A DNA stretch of 34,221 nucleotides from contig NZ_BAKJ01000045.1 in NCBI RefSeq assembly GCF_000614125.1, positions 1 through 34,221 of the forward strand. Direction: 5' to 3'. A program made the position numbers and the translations under genes. The stretch is from Bacteroides rodentium JCM 16496 (lineage in GTDB: Bacteria; Bacteroidota; Bacteroidia; Bacteroidales; Bacteroidaceae). Shown here piece after piece: positions 9,015-18,720 of this stretch. The notes under the pieces are model-generated. The model worked only from the letters and a program-made list of their open reading frames with translations. It searched no databases and had not been told where the DNA came from. How positions within the stretch are numbered: the first letter of the stretch is position 1; each line of letters opens with the position of its first letter.

Positions 9015-11587
9015 TTAAAATGCGGTAAATAACCTTACTAAAAACTGTTTCTTCGTGCTTTCCGCAGGTACGTAGTATTCAAAGCCCGTCGGCCCATATA
9101 CGCAGCTATAGACACTGTTTTCGGGAATATGAGGACCTTGTGAATAGCGGTTGACGGAACTGGTGGCATAGTAGCTGCCATCCTTGCGGGGGAGCCTGCC
9201 GCCTACACGTCGGAGGTTCTGGTCGAATCTGTCGTCGATATTGCTGATGGCATAGGTGAGCAATTCTGCCGCCGGAAGCATCCATCCCTTGCAGACTGCG
9301 GGCAGTTTGTGCTCTTCGCGGTATCTGTTGACGAAATACATCGGGGCATACCATTCTTTTGAGAAAGAGGGCTCTTTGCCTCCGAAGGTTGCCGCTTCCA
9401 TGATGTTTTGCGTGTTCTGGTAGCTGTCTTCCATGGCGCGGCTGGTCTTTATCTCGATGCCTTCGCCATCGTTCTCCTCGAAGTTGTAGCGCGTGTTTCC
9501 CCAAGCGCATAGCTCGGTGCGGGCATCGTTGAGTGCCATCACGTAGCCGCGTATGCCCTCCTCGTTGGGTTCGCTGTAAACGTAGCAGACGATGCCCGCC
9601 ACCTTGGTGAAGTTGACTGCTCCCGGCTTGGTGTTGGGTGGCAGGAAGCTGCCGTCTTTCAGGAAGTAGCTGCCTACCTCGTAGGTGACGCCTCCGTGGG
9701 GACCGATGTAGAGGGGAGTGCCGATTTCTTTACCCTCCCGGTTTTTCAGGCGGAAGGTGTAGTTGCCGGTGATGTCTATCAGCCTGCCTTGCAGTTCGGC
9801 TTTGAAGGTGTTCCAGCGGTGCTCTATCTCGTCGTCCAGCTTTTGTTTGGTATAGTGGGTGACGTTGCCTGCCACAAGCCGGTAGGAGGGAGCCTTTTGA
9901 AACACTTTTTCTATTGCAGCCCATTCGTTGCCCTCCACTTCTTGGTCGCACGTGATTTCATAGACTTCGCGGTAGCGGTGGGGCACAGGCAGGTTGAAGC
10001 TGACGGTGCCGTCGTACACGTTTTGCGTGGTTTGGATTCCCCCATCTCTTACTTCCCATTTGGCTCCTTTGGCGCGGAAGGTAGTGTGGACATCCATTGT
10101 GAAAGGTTTGTTCTTACGGTCGGTAGTGTTTGCCACTATCCAGTTCCACGATTGGCGAGTGGTGCAGGAGCTACGGGTAAGCGACGATTCTTCCGGTATT
10201 CCTTCCAGTATATGGCATTCGTCAGAGTTCATAAAGAGAGTTTCTAAACCGGTGAGACATCTGTAATAGAGGGGGCTACCGAGGTCTATGTTCCATGTGT
10301 AGTCTTTGTTATCGCCAGGTTTCATGCTGATATTCAGCTCATCACTTGTTTTTTCTACCTTATGCGGTGGGTATAGGCGTCTCGGTGCAAACCAAACGTG
10401 CCATCGTGGGAGGCAATGTAGGTGTTTGCGCTCCACGAGTCGATGGTTTCGTATTCGGTGTGGTTGGCACCCTCTGCCGTGGGCTGGGGATTCCAGGCTC
10501 TGGTGATGGGGAAGCCATCGGTGTGCAGTGTAGGATGTATGGTGCAGCCGCCGTAGGTGTAACCGGCATAGTAATTATATCGTGGGACTTTCCCGCTGCC
10601 GTATCTGCGTCCAAATTTGTAGTACTTGCCGAAGTAGAACTCCTTGCCGGGATAGCTCTCTTGCAGCACCACGTGGTAGTAGTCTTGCTGGTCGTCGAAG
10701 CTGTAGAGGCAACTTACCCACGCTTTCATTTCCGCTTGGGTGGTGAGCACCTTGTTGTCGCCGTCGCGTTGCAGGCGGCAGGGGATAAGTTGGGTAATTT
10801 CCACTTGGTTCAACTGTCGGCTGTAGCCGGGCACGGCGCGTGTGGCGGGTTCGCCGTTTTCGTTTATCCATGCGGCGATGCGCTCGGCAAAACGGCCGTA
10901 CTCGTAGGCGGTAGGTTCGCCGGGAGTGAAGGTCTGCTCTTCGGTTCGTGTCTGCATAGTGCCGTCGGGCAGCGAGTCGGTGACGATGACTTGCGTGGTG
11001 ACGGGTTTTCCGTCATAGATGTCTGCCACGTCGAGGTCGCGGTTGCGGCTCATCACGTAGCTTTCCCGGGTCAGCGGGTCGCCGTCTAGTTCGGTGCGTG
11101 TCTTGGCACCGCCTTCCAACTGTTCTTTCAGCCACTCCATGAAGTCGTCCAGCACATCGTCCATCAGCATCTTGTAGATGCCAAGGGCGAATGAGTTGGG
11201 CTTGTGCAGGTAGATGGAGCCGCCACGGTCGAATACATCTTTTAATTCGTATGCCATCTCTTCGCTCAAGTCCAGCAGTGCATCCGTGTCGATGAAGACC
11301 ACTTCCACATCATCGGCTATGTATGTATCGGACATGGCATAGTCGTAGCGTTTCCCGGTCATGCGTTTCAGCACGTAGGGGGTCACTTCGTCGAAATTGC
11401 TGCCGATGACGGCGTAGCTCTTGCCGACGGTGGTCTTCACTTCGTCCTCCGTAGGCGGCATGATGCTCACGTCAGGTTCGGGTTCAAACTCCATTTCATC
11501 GTCCTGGCACGAGGCAAGTCCGAATGTCATCACTCCTGCCAATAGCAGGGAGAGGACTTTGATAGATTGTTTCGTTTTCAATCTCAT
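9015..11587 (-). CDS. Leukocidin-like surface lipoprotein with C-terminal lectin-like domain, paralogue 3 (frameshifted as given)
   Basis: Segments 10355-11587 and 9015-10436 join into about 857 residues if one base is restored near 10364-10368; the repair reads DAYTHR(H)KVEKTSDELNISM. It has the lipoprotein signal GVMTFGLASC then QDDE. The shared N-terminal domain has DEVTPYVLKRMTGKRYDY and FDRGGSIYLHKP. The toxin-like middle has AGYTYGG, TTRQSWNW, PFTMDVHTTF and NLPVPHRY. The C-terminal lectin-like domain has VAGIVCYVYS, GIRGYVMALNDAR, KGWMLPAAELL and ends VRLFTAF. This C-terminus is the most divergent of the three copies that have one, which would fit altered ligand choice. Confidence 0.7.
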
Positions 11588-11621
11588 TTTTATAAATGAT
11601 TAATGGTTAATGATTAAGCTC

Positions 11622-11683
11622 TTCACGGCAGAGTGCACGGAGCCGCTTCGTTCTCTGTGCGACTCAGTGTACTCCGTGGTGAA
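11622..11683. repeat. Degenerate CACAGAG-family inverted repeat
   Basis: TTCACGGCAGAGTGCACGGA at 11622-11641 faces ACTCAGTGTACTCCGTGGTGAA at 11662-11683. This is a worn version of the hairpins at 6406-6467 and 14230-14329. It lies between paralogues 4 and 3. Confidence 0.55.
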
Positions 11684-11689
11684 CTGAAT

Positions 11690-14199
11690 TTAGAATGCAA
11701 TGAACGGTCTCACATGGTATTCATGTTTGTCCGGTTCCTCCACCCAAGTTCTCCAGTATGTGTCAAGGGGACCTTGCCAATGCATGTAACCTACTTCTAT
11801 GGGATATTTCCCCGTTTCTATGTTGTATCCTAGAACTACGTTGCTGCTCGTATAGCGATGCTCCTTATGAAAAAATTCACCGCCGACCTTTTCAAAACAC
11901 TCTTTGTCCATGTAGTGTGCGACATCATGCAATTCGTGCTCTATCGGCAGGAACCATCCTTTGGCACCCGGAGGCAAGGGAACAGAGTAGTTCGTGGCGT
12001 AGTATAATGCGGGGAATTCCTGTTCATTAACTGTCCGTCCATTTTCCTTTATCATCTGTCTGATGAATTGGGTGTTTTCGTAACCGCTTCTTCCCACCGG
12101 CCTACGGGATTTAAAGATGCTGACATCGCCCCAGTTGCAAGGCTTCCCGTTGGCATCGTGTAGTGCCATGGCATAGCCGTTGATACCTTTTTGCTGTTGT
12201 TCCGAGTCGCTCAAGAAGCATACCACGCCTACGCAGTTCTCTTTCTGTTCAGGGGTTAGCTCGGTTGCCGGATCCAGGAAGGAACCATCATTCATATAGT
12301 AGCTTCCCACTTTGCAGACACTCATTCCGTTGGGCCCGATGCGTAGTGGCAAGCCTATATTTCCGTTGGATGATGTCAAATTGATTTCTATTTCCTCGGT
12401 CAGCGCGGGCATTGCCGGCAGGTTGTTTGCCAACTCATTTTTCACGGCGTTCCAGCGTTCCCACATCACCTTGTCCAGCTCTTGTTCGCTTGGGGCGCAA
12501 TATTTGTTTTTGGCTATGGCACGGTAGGTAGGGCTGGTTTTGATGAACTTTTCCACGCTTTCCCATTCGGAACTGCTCTTGTCGCAATTGGTCGATAGTT
12601 GATAATCCTTGGTAAAACGGTAGGGAATCGGTAAAGCAATGCTGACAATGCCATTATAAACCTCTTTTCTTGTCCGGGAATTATGACTTCCCGAGGTTAT
12701 TGCCCGTGTGCCATTGGCATAGAAGATGCACTTGAGATCTAACATGAAGGGGTCTTTTATGTCGGGACCGGTGTTGCCCACCAGCCAGTTCCACGATTGG
12801 CGTGTGGTGCAGGAAGAGCGGGTGGGGAAGACGTTTCGGGAATTCCTGTCAATTTCAAGTTCGATATCGCGTCTCCGCCATCCGTCGCATTCTTTTCATA
12901 TTTGAATTCAAATTTGTGCTGGAAGTCAATGGCCCATTGTTTTTCAGACGCAATGTAAGTGGGGAGGATTTCGTCCTTGGTATTATACGCCAAAATCCCG
13001 AAGCGGTATTCCGGACTTACCGGCTCTACAACTCCGTTTGTGTTTCCAACCCATTGGTCTGTGGTCCAACCGATGACACTTTGGGTGCCACTTTCCCAAA
13101 CGACACCACTAGGTTGGGGGTGCCACATCTTTACGAGGGTATGTTTGGGGTTGTTCCATTGCGGCTGTACGGCAACCCCCCCATAGGTGTAGCCGGCGCA
13201 CACCAAAGCATAGTTGCTGCCTTTTTTGCGTCGCTTGTAATATACTTCGTTATAAAATGCGTCGCTCGGATAAATTTCTTCGACCACGATGTGATAGTAG
13301 TCCTGTTTCTTGTTGAAGTTGTAGAGGGTAGATACCCATGCGTTGATTTCTGCCATACAAGTCATCACTTTGTTGTCTCCCTCGCGCTCCAGACGGCAGG
13401 GCACTAGCGTGGTGCTGCTTTTCCTCTGTTCCAAATCCTGCATACTACTTGCACGGGTGACAGCCGGGTTGTCTTGGTTCAGCCACTTGGCCACACGTTC
13501 TGCAAAGAGCCCGTATTCGTAAGCTGAAGGTTCGTCGGGAGTAAATGTGGAGGTCACGGTGGTCGTGGTGCTGCTGCCATCTTCGTGTTCTTCGACATTC
13601 ACCACTTGGGTGCTGATTTCCTGTCCGTTGTAGAGGTCTTTCACGTCAAGATAGCTATCGCGGCGCATAATGTAGCTTTCGCGTTCCAAGGGCTTTCCTT
13701 CTTGTGTGGCGCGAGTGGAGGGTGCTCCGTTTGTCATTTGCTCTTTCAGCCATTCCATAAAGTCATCCAATTGTCCGTACATGGTGAGGTGAAAGAACAA
13801 TAGCGCTAATGCGTTGGGTTTGTGCAGATAAATGGCACCGCCACGGTCGAACACCTCTTTTATTTCATAAACCATATGCTCGCTAAGGTCTGTCAGTGCG
13901 TTGTAGTCTAGGAACACGACTTCCACGTCATCGGCTATGTACGAATCACCAGGCGCATAGTTATAGCGTTTCCCTGTCATGCGGTTCAGTACGTAGGTGG
14001 TCAGCTCATCGAAGTCTTCACCCAATACGGCATAGGGTTTTTCAACGGTGTTCTTTATAATGTCTTCGGTGGGCGGCGCGACAATTTCTTCGTAGTCGGC
14101 GGTTGATGGTATTTCATCGTCTTCGCATGCGGCAAGCCCGAATGCCATCATTCCTGCCAATAGCAGGGAGAAGACTTTGATTGATAAGCTTGTTTTCAT
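11690..14199 (-). CDS. Leukocidin-like surface lipoprotein with C-terminal lectin-like domain, paralogue 4 (frameshifted as given)
   Basis: Segments 12757-14199 and 11690-12781 join into about 836 residues if one base is restored near 12819-12823, in a C run of the coding strand; the repair reads SCTTRQSWNWLVGNT, as in paralogue 3. It has the lipoprotein signal GMMAFGLAAC then EDDE. The N-terminal domain has DELTTYVLNRMTGKRYNY and FDRGGAIYLHKP. The toxin-like middle has AGYTYGG, TTRQSWNW, PFMLDL and ALPIPYRF. The C-terminal lectin-like domain has VGVVCFLSDS, GINGYAMALHDAN, PPGAKGWFLPIEHEL and VRPFIAF, closest to paralogue 2. It is first of the four in transcription order. Confidence 0.7.
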
Positions 14200-14229
14200 G
14201 TTGTTATGAGTTGTAATTTATAAGTTATT

Positions 14230-14329
14230 CACCACAGAGGACACAGAGTTTTTTCTTTATCTTATTAAGAACTCATCCGGTTTCACATAGAATGAAAGAA
14301 CTCTGTGAAACTCTGTGTCCTCTGTGGTG
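14230..14329. repeat. Perfect 19-bp CACCACAGAGGACACAGAG inverted repeat
   Basis: 14230-14248 (CACCACAGAGGACACAGAG) is the exact reverse complement of 14311-14329, with about 62 nt between. An extra partial copy, CTCTGTGAAA, lies at 14301-14310. It fills the gap between the degenerate-protease gene and paralogue 4. This is the cleanest copy of the family in the window. Confidence 0.8.
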
Positions 14330-14335
14330 AAATGA

Positions 14336-15442
14336 TCATTTCACCGTGTTCCAAGCATGGCGTAACGTGTAGTCCACCCGTTCCGCCTGCTGTGGCGTGC
14401 ATCCCACGTAGGTGTTCTTCATCGGGTTCAGCCCATTGACACCGTTGTTCTGGTCCTCTATCAGCCCCAAGTAGTAGCCCAAGGCGGTGAGGAAGAAGGG
14501 GATGCCGTGTATCGGTTCCATCAGGCTGTTGAGGTAGATGACGTGGGGCAGGGTGGGGCGTTCCACGGTCTGGCATCCTGCCAGCTCCTTGCCTTGGGGG
14601 AACTGGGGATAGTTACAGAAGTTGTAGCTGTCGGTCATGGCGAAGGGCAGGAGGACGACATTGAGGTAATCATTCTGGTTCCAGAAGAGGCCGGGGTATT
14701 CCAGTTCCAATCCCTCGGCCCGTCCGTCCATGCAAAGCATCGGGCTGTCGCTGCTGCGGTGTATGCCTGCTTCGGGCAGGGGCTTGCCGTCCGGTGTCTG
14801 TTGTGCCGCTACCAGGCGCACGCGGGTGTCGGTCAGTCCGATGGCTCCGGTCTCGTTGCCCAGTGCGGCGTTGGCGGCAGCTATCCATTCGTTTGCCATC
14901 AGCTTGTCGAACTCCAGTTGGGGCAATCCCGGGTGATGGAAGACGTGGAACACCACGGGCAGTTGGCGCAGTTGTCCGTCAGGCTCCTGCTGCTTGGCGG
15001 CGGGTGCCGTTTCCTCCACGGTGTTGCTGAAGTATTCGTGGCGGTTGGTCACGAGGGAGAAGGTGTAACGGTGGCTTGTGCCTGCCGGAATCTGGGTCAG
15101 TGCCAGCTTGTCCGTCCACGAGGAGGCTGCCGAATGCAGGGTGGGGTTGATGCCCACAGCCGAGGCGGTGAGGTAGATGTCTTGCTTCTCCGGCTTGCCT
15201 TGTCCGCTTTGGCGGTAGAGGCGGAGCATCAGAATCTCTTCATCGGCAGGAAGCGAGGCGGGTGCTTTCACTTCCAGTTGGAATGTCGGCTGGTACAAGG
15301 AACCTTTCTGTGTATACTCCGCTTTGCTTATTCTCAGTTCCAGAGAGGCTTTGTGGTCGTTGTTCTTCTCCGGCGTGCGTGCGGATAGGGATTGTGCCAG
15401 GCAAGCGAAGAGCAGTGTCAGGGTGAAAGTGAATGTTTTCAT
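14336..15442 (-). CDS. Secreted pappalysin (M43)-like protein with destroyed active site
   Basis: A protein of 368 residues with a cleavable signal peptide (MKTFTFTLTLLFACLAQSLS). The middle reads LPVVFHVFHHPG, then ANEWIAAANAAL and DTRVRLVAA, like the start of M43 zinc metalloprotease domains (pVvfHVvh, then a search for Asn-rich repeats). Near residues 314-328, where the family has HELGHYLGL, this protein has TALGYYLGL. The Leu-Gly and Tyr-Leu-Gly-Leu frame is kept, but both zinc His and the catalytic Glu are replaced. A family-like tail follows (NPMKNTYVGCTPQQAERVDYTL). I infer a binding or scaffold protein without protease activity. The M43 assignment rests on motif order only. The gene is flanked on both sides by CACAGAG-type repeats. 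Confidence 0.6.
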   Translation of the reverse strand: MKTFTFTLTLLFACLAQSLSARTPEKNNDHKASLELRISKAEYTQKGSLYQPTFQLEVKAPASLPADEEILMLRLYRQSGQGKPEKQDIYLTASAVGINPTLHSAASSWTDKLALTQIPAGTSHRYTFSLVTNRHEYFSNTVEETAPAAKQQEPDGQLRQLPVVFHVFHHPGLPQLEFDKLMANEWIAAANAALGNETGAIGLTDTRVRLVAAQQTPDGKPLPEAGIHRSSDSPMLCMDGRAEGLELEYPGLFWNQNDYLNVVLLPFAMTDSYNFCNYPQFPQGKELAGCQTVERPTLPHVIYLNSLMEPIHGIPFFLTALGYYLGLIEDQNNGVNGLNPMKNTYVGCTPQQAERVDYTLRHAWNTVK

Positions 15443-15463
15443 CTTTTATAAGTTATGGGTTAT

Positions 15464-15764
15464 CCACCACGGAGGACACAAAGTATCACAGAGCTTTTCT
15501 GTTATCTAATGCCTAATTATGTAATGGTTAAAAAATAACTTAGGTCATTTCTTATCTTACCACCACCCGCTCTGTACCTGCTCCGTATCTGGTCCGTACC
15601 TGCTCCGTATCTGGTCCGTACATATAGATACGGAGAAAGTACGGAGAAAGCCCGGGGCAGACAAGGAGCAGATAGGGAGCAGACTGAACTATATAAAGGA
15701 GGTATGCGGTTTTACGCCATCCTTAAAAGAATTCTGTGAAACTTTGTGTGCCTCTGCAGTGAAC
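15464..15764. repeat. CACAGAG-family arms enclosing a repeat-rich spacer
   Basis: CCACCACGGAGGACACAAAG at 15464-15483 faces ATTCTGTGAAACTTTGTGTG plus CCTCTGCAGTGAAC at 15731-15764. The 324-nt gap between the two genes therefore looks like one repeat element with its own internal repeats (15575-15684). I see no gene in it. Confidence 0.55.
15575..15684. repeat. 22-bp tandem repeat plus inverted relatives
   Basis: Bases 15575-15596 and 15597-15618 are two identical adjacent 22-bp units, starting TACCTGCTCCGTATCTGG. They are followed by TACGGAGAAAGTACGGAG and by AAGGAGCAGATAGGGAGCAG near 15663-15682, which are inverted versions of the CTGCTCCNTATCTG theme. The block can fold on itself. The function is unknown, and a mosaic intergenic repeat is likeliest. 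Confidence 0.7.
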
Positions 15765-15766
15765 TT

Positions 15767-16948
15767 TTAATTGATTACGATTTTGATTCTCAAGTCAGCG
15801 CAAACGGTTTGGTATGAAAAAATATCAAACGGGTCATTGGGATTGCGGTGTTGCCACAAGTTGGATACACGTAACACCAGGTAGTAGGTACCCGGTTTGC
15901 ACTCCACTTGGTTGTTGCCCACAACCGTCATCGTGCATGAAAAGTTTCCGCTTGTTATGTCGCCAGCTATGGAAGGCCATAGGACGGGTGAATAATCCAT
16001 CATCTCTCCTTGTTCGTTCATCAACCCGATTTCCTGTATGGTGAAACCTCCTTCCGTCTCCGTGAGTCCCATTTGCCTCAGTGTGTAGGTCACGTCCAGT
16101 TCAAGCAATTTTTCAAACTCCGGGTTGTCGAGGTCGGTTTTCGACAGCGTGAGTTGTTCGTCCTCGAAAGTTCCCTGCGGCGTGCAGGCGAAAGCACTCA
16201 AGGGGAGGGTAGTGACACGCCCGTTCTCCGAGGTGAGGATGACGTTGAAGTGGAGCTTGTCGAACACCTTGATGGCTTGCTTCACTTCGTCCAGCTTGCT
16301 GGGTTTTACTTTCAGGACAAAGCCCGTCCAGTCGTCCGTCCTGGGTATCTGGAGGAAATGGTCGACGCCCACTTTGCTTGCAGAAGGCTCCCCATCTATT
16401 ACCCGGATGTTCTTGCTCTTGATAAGGGCGAGGTTGTCCCTATCGGCCGCCTCAACAAGGACCGGCAAACCGATGTGAAGTCTTTGGTCCGGGTCGATGC
16501 TGTAAAAGTTGAATCCCCTGGGATGGACAAGGGTGAACTTGCCGTGCAGGGAGTAGGGGTCGAATACGGTACATTCTGCTGTGAGAGTAGTACCGTCCGG
16601 CTGATGCACGGTGATTTCGAGTTCTTCCGATTCATTGAGTTGTGTAAAGTCCGTCACCTCCAGCTTTGCTTGCCATTTGCCGTTGCCTTGGGGGGCTATG
16701 CCGATGGTTCGGAACACTCCCTCTTTTCCGGCGATTTCCACTTCCTTTACTTCGGCTTCTGCAGGCACCATGTTGAACTCGATGGTCACTTTGCCCGCTT
16801 CGTCCAGTTCAAACGTGCCGGTGCCCATTTCCACCCGTTCTACGGGGATGGGGGCATCGTCATCGCTGCACGACGACAAGGTGGTGAAACTGACGAGGCT
16901 TGCCACCAGCATGGCGGGCAGGGTCTTTAAGAATAAGTTTGTTTTCAT
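15767..16948 (-). CDS. Hypothetical surface lipoprotein
   Basis: A protein of 393 residues. The signal peptide ends TLSSC and is followed by SDDDAP, a good lipobox plus an acidic surface-export signal. The rest is beta-rich with no motif I recognise. Segments such as GTGTFELDEAGKVTIEFNMV and LEITVHQPDGTTLTAECTV suggest Ig-like or immunoglobulin-type beta sandwiches. It lies in the lipoprotein run, 73 nt after the one-TM protein gene, and is probably part of the same regulon. No enzyme function can be claimed. Confidence 0.65.
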   Translation of the reverse strand: MKTNLFLKTLPAMLVASLVSFTTLSSCSDDDAPIPVERVEMGTGTFELDEAGKVTIEFNMVPAEAEVKEVEIAGKEGVFRTIGIAPQGNGKWQAKLEVTDFTQLNESEELEITVHQPDGTTLTAECTVFDPYSLHGKFTLVHPRGFNFYSIDPDQRLHIGLPVLVEAADRDNLALIKSKNIRVIDGEPSASKVGVDHFLQIPRTDDWTGFVLKVKPSKLDEVKQAIKVFDKLHFNVILTSENGRVTTLPLSAFACTPQGTFEDEQLTLSKTDLDNPEFEKLLELDVTYTLRQMGLTETEGGFTIQEIGLMNEQGEMMDYSPVLWPSIAGDITSGNFSCTMTVVGNNQVECKPGTYYLVLRVSNLWQHRNPNDPFDIFSYQTVCADLRIKIVIN

Positions 16949-17021
16949 TTGGGTTGTTGTTTAAAATGTTAAGTTTGTCACTTCAATCTTCAATTGTCAA
17001 TTATCAATCGTCAATAGCCAA

Positions 17022-17762
17022 TCATCCAATGTCAATCGCATTTCGGTTCAGCAAGTTCCCTATCTCTTCCAACTCTTCCTGAGAGAGGTTGAGTACTTGC
17101 TTGTTACGTTCGTTCAGTTGGTTTGCCACGATGGCGAGTTGGTTGAGCATGTAAACCACCTTGGGGATGCCGCCGAAGGCGACCTTCATTTCGGGACTCC
17201 GTGTCACAATCCGTGCAATCTCGGCCGGTCGGTCGTCCAAATCCTGTTCCGCCACTTTCAGTTGGCAGGAGTGGAGTGCTTCCAAGAACTTCTTCTCCCA
17301 TTCGTCGGCAAGCTTTTCGCCGAAGTCTATCATGCTGTAGCAATTGCTGATGCGCCCAATCACCTTCTCGTCCTCCAAGTATTGCCACACTTCAAAGGAG
17401 TGCGAGAAAATCGTTTCGGATTTGGTGTCCGTAAGCGGGTAGTGGATGGTGGTGAGCACGTTCAGGTCGCCGAACAGGGAATCTTCCGGCAACTTGTCCA
17501 GTGTGCCGGGCGCGTATGCTTGCAGCTTCTGGTAGATGGAATCCTGTGCGGTGAATATGTCTGCCACCTCTTGTAGGTGCTTGATGCGGACATCTAGGTT
17601 GTGCAGCGTGATTTTGGTAATCTTGCGTGCCATCTCCTCCTGGTTGCCCTTCTGTTGCCAGAAGGTGATGCCCACTGTCAGTACGATGCCTACGATGGTT
17701 CCGAAGGTGCAGGCTGTGGTATCCAGCCACCATTGGCTCATATGTAGTTTCATTCTCTTCAT
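17022..17762 (-). CDS. Hypothetical single-TM membrane protein
   Basis: A protein of 246 residues. One strong membrane segment lies near residues 15-35 (ACTFGTIVGIVLTVGITFW), followed by a charged helical domain (QQKGNQEEMARKITKITLHN). It resembles in layout the small DUF6090-like Bacteroidetes membrane proteins, but I cannot confirm a family. It is the only non-lipidated, full-size membrane-anchored product in the locus and could couple the surface proteins to the inner membrane. Start is the ATG at 17762; an internal Met at residue 4 or 8 is possible. The gap to the upstream gene is 45 nt. Confidence 0.6.
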   Translation of the reverse strand: MKRMKLHMSQWWLDTTACTFGTIVGIVLTVGITFWQQKGNQEEMARKITKITLHNLDVRIKHLQEVADIFTAQDSIYQKLQAYAPGTLDKLPEDSLFGDLNVLTTIHYPLTDTKSETIFSHSFEVWQYLEDEKVIGRISNCYSMIDFGEKLADEWEKKFLEALHSCQLKVAEQDLDDRPAEIARIVTRSPEMKVAFGGIPKVVYMLNQLAIVANQLNERNKQVLNLSQEELEEIGNLLNRNAIDIG

Positions 17763-17807
17763 TTCCCATAACGATTAATTGATTAGGAATTCGGTAGTTG
17801 AATTCCT

Positions 17808-18647
17808 TTATTCAGTAATCAGCACCGGCACATGGATGGCGGCATATTCGCTCTTGCCAAGGCTGATGACGAGCTGCACGAAGTGGATGATTCCTGTCTC
17901 AAACTTCGGAGCACCCAAGATGGTGATGCTGGGAACACCTGCACCGTTCTGTCCTATCCCGATAAAGATGTCATCGTGCTTTTCCCATTCCCTTTGTTCA
18001 AGTATGGTGTTGCCATACACGCCTGCGAAGGGGTAGTGGCGTCCTTCCACCCCGTGTACTTCTTTGGGGTCGATGCCCAGTTTCTCGTAAGCGGATGCCA
18101 CGTTGATTTTCAGGCTGACAGGCACTTCGCCCTTTTTAAGGGTGGTAAGCGGCACGCCAACGCTCTTGTGCCCATATCCGATGTAAGAGTACTTGAATGT
18201 ATCCTGTGACAGCTTGTGGTTGTATGCCAATTGGTTTTTTGCATAAATGGCTTCCATGGCACCTGTGGTGGTGTAGTCCACTGTGAGCACGTAGGTGTCA
18301 GCCTTCTCCCCGGCACGGATTCCGGTGATGTTGAAACTGCTTTTTGCCCTGTTAAAGATCATGTCGCCTTTTTCGGTGGTATCCCACTTGAAGTGGAAAC
18401 CGGATGACTTATCCGAACAAGGAACGATGCTGAAATCCTCCGCCTTGGGCGTTTCTTCGTTGCCGGTCAGTTGCACGGTCAGTTCAAAAGAGCCTTCGGA
18501 TACATACGTCACTTTGGGGTCAGTGTCCAGAATGGCGAGCTTTACTTCGGCTTTTTGTTCCGGTTCATCATCGTCGCTGCACGCCACAAATCCGAGTGAT
18601 AGCAAAGCTGCCAACAGCAAATAGATACTTTTCTTTAAATCTTTCAT
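17808..18647 (-). CDS. Hypothetical surface lipoprotein
   Basis: A protein of 279 residues. The signal peptide LLAALLSLGFVAC is followed by SDDDEPEQ, a clear lipobox and acidic export signal. The body is beta-rich (VTYVSEGSFELTVQLTG, ADTYVLTVDYTTTGAM) and looks like bacterial Ig-like or fimbrillin-associated lipoproteins, without a family-defining motif. It is the first full-size gene after the 45-residue peptide gene and 73 nt from it, so probably on the same transcript. Confidence 0.65.
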   Translation of the reverse strand: MKDLKKSIYLLLAALLSLGFVACSDDDEPEQKAEVKLAILDTDPKVTYVSEGSFELTVQLTGNEETPKAEDFSIVPCSDKSSGFHFKWDTTEKGDMIFNRAKSSFNITGIRAGEKADTYVLTVDYTTTGAMEAIYAKNQLAYNHKLSQDTFKYSYIGYGHKSVGVPLTTLKKGEVPVSLKINVASAYEKLGIDPKEVHGVEGRHYPFAGVYGNTILEQREWEKHDDIFIGIGQNGAGVPSITILGAPKFETGIIHFVQLVISLGKSEYAAIHVPVLITE

Positions 18648-18720
18648 TTCAGTTAATTATTAAGGGTTAATAAATATAATTGTTATAATATCTTTTCCTT
18701 TCATACGTCAATAAGTTCTA

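Noticed and set aside
14507..15388. Plus-strand frame of 293 codons
   Set aside because: It is antisense to the M43-like gene, rich in Val/Gly/His as expected for a mirror frame, with no recognisable domain.
15575..15684. CRISPR array
   Set aside because: The units are adjacent with no unique spacers, and no cas genes are present.
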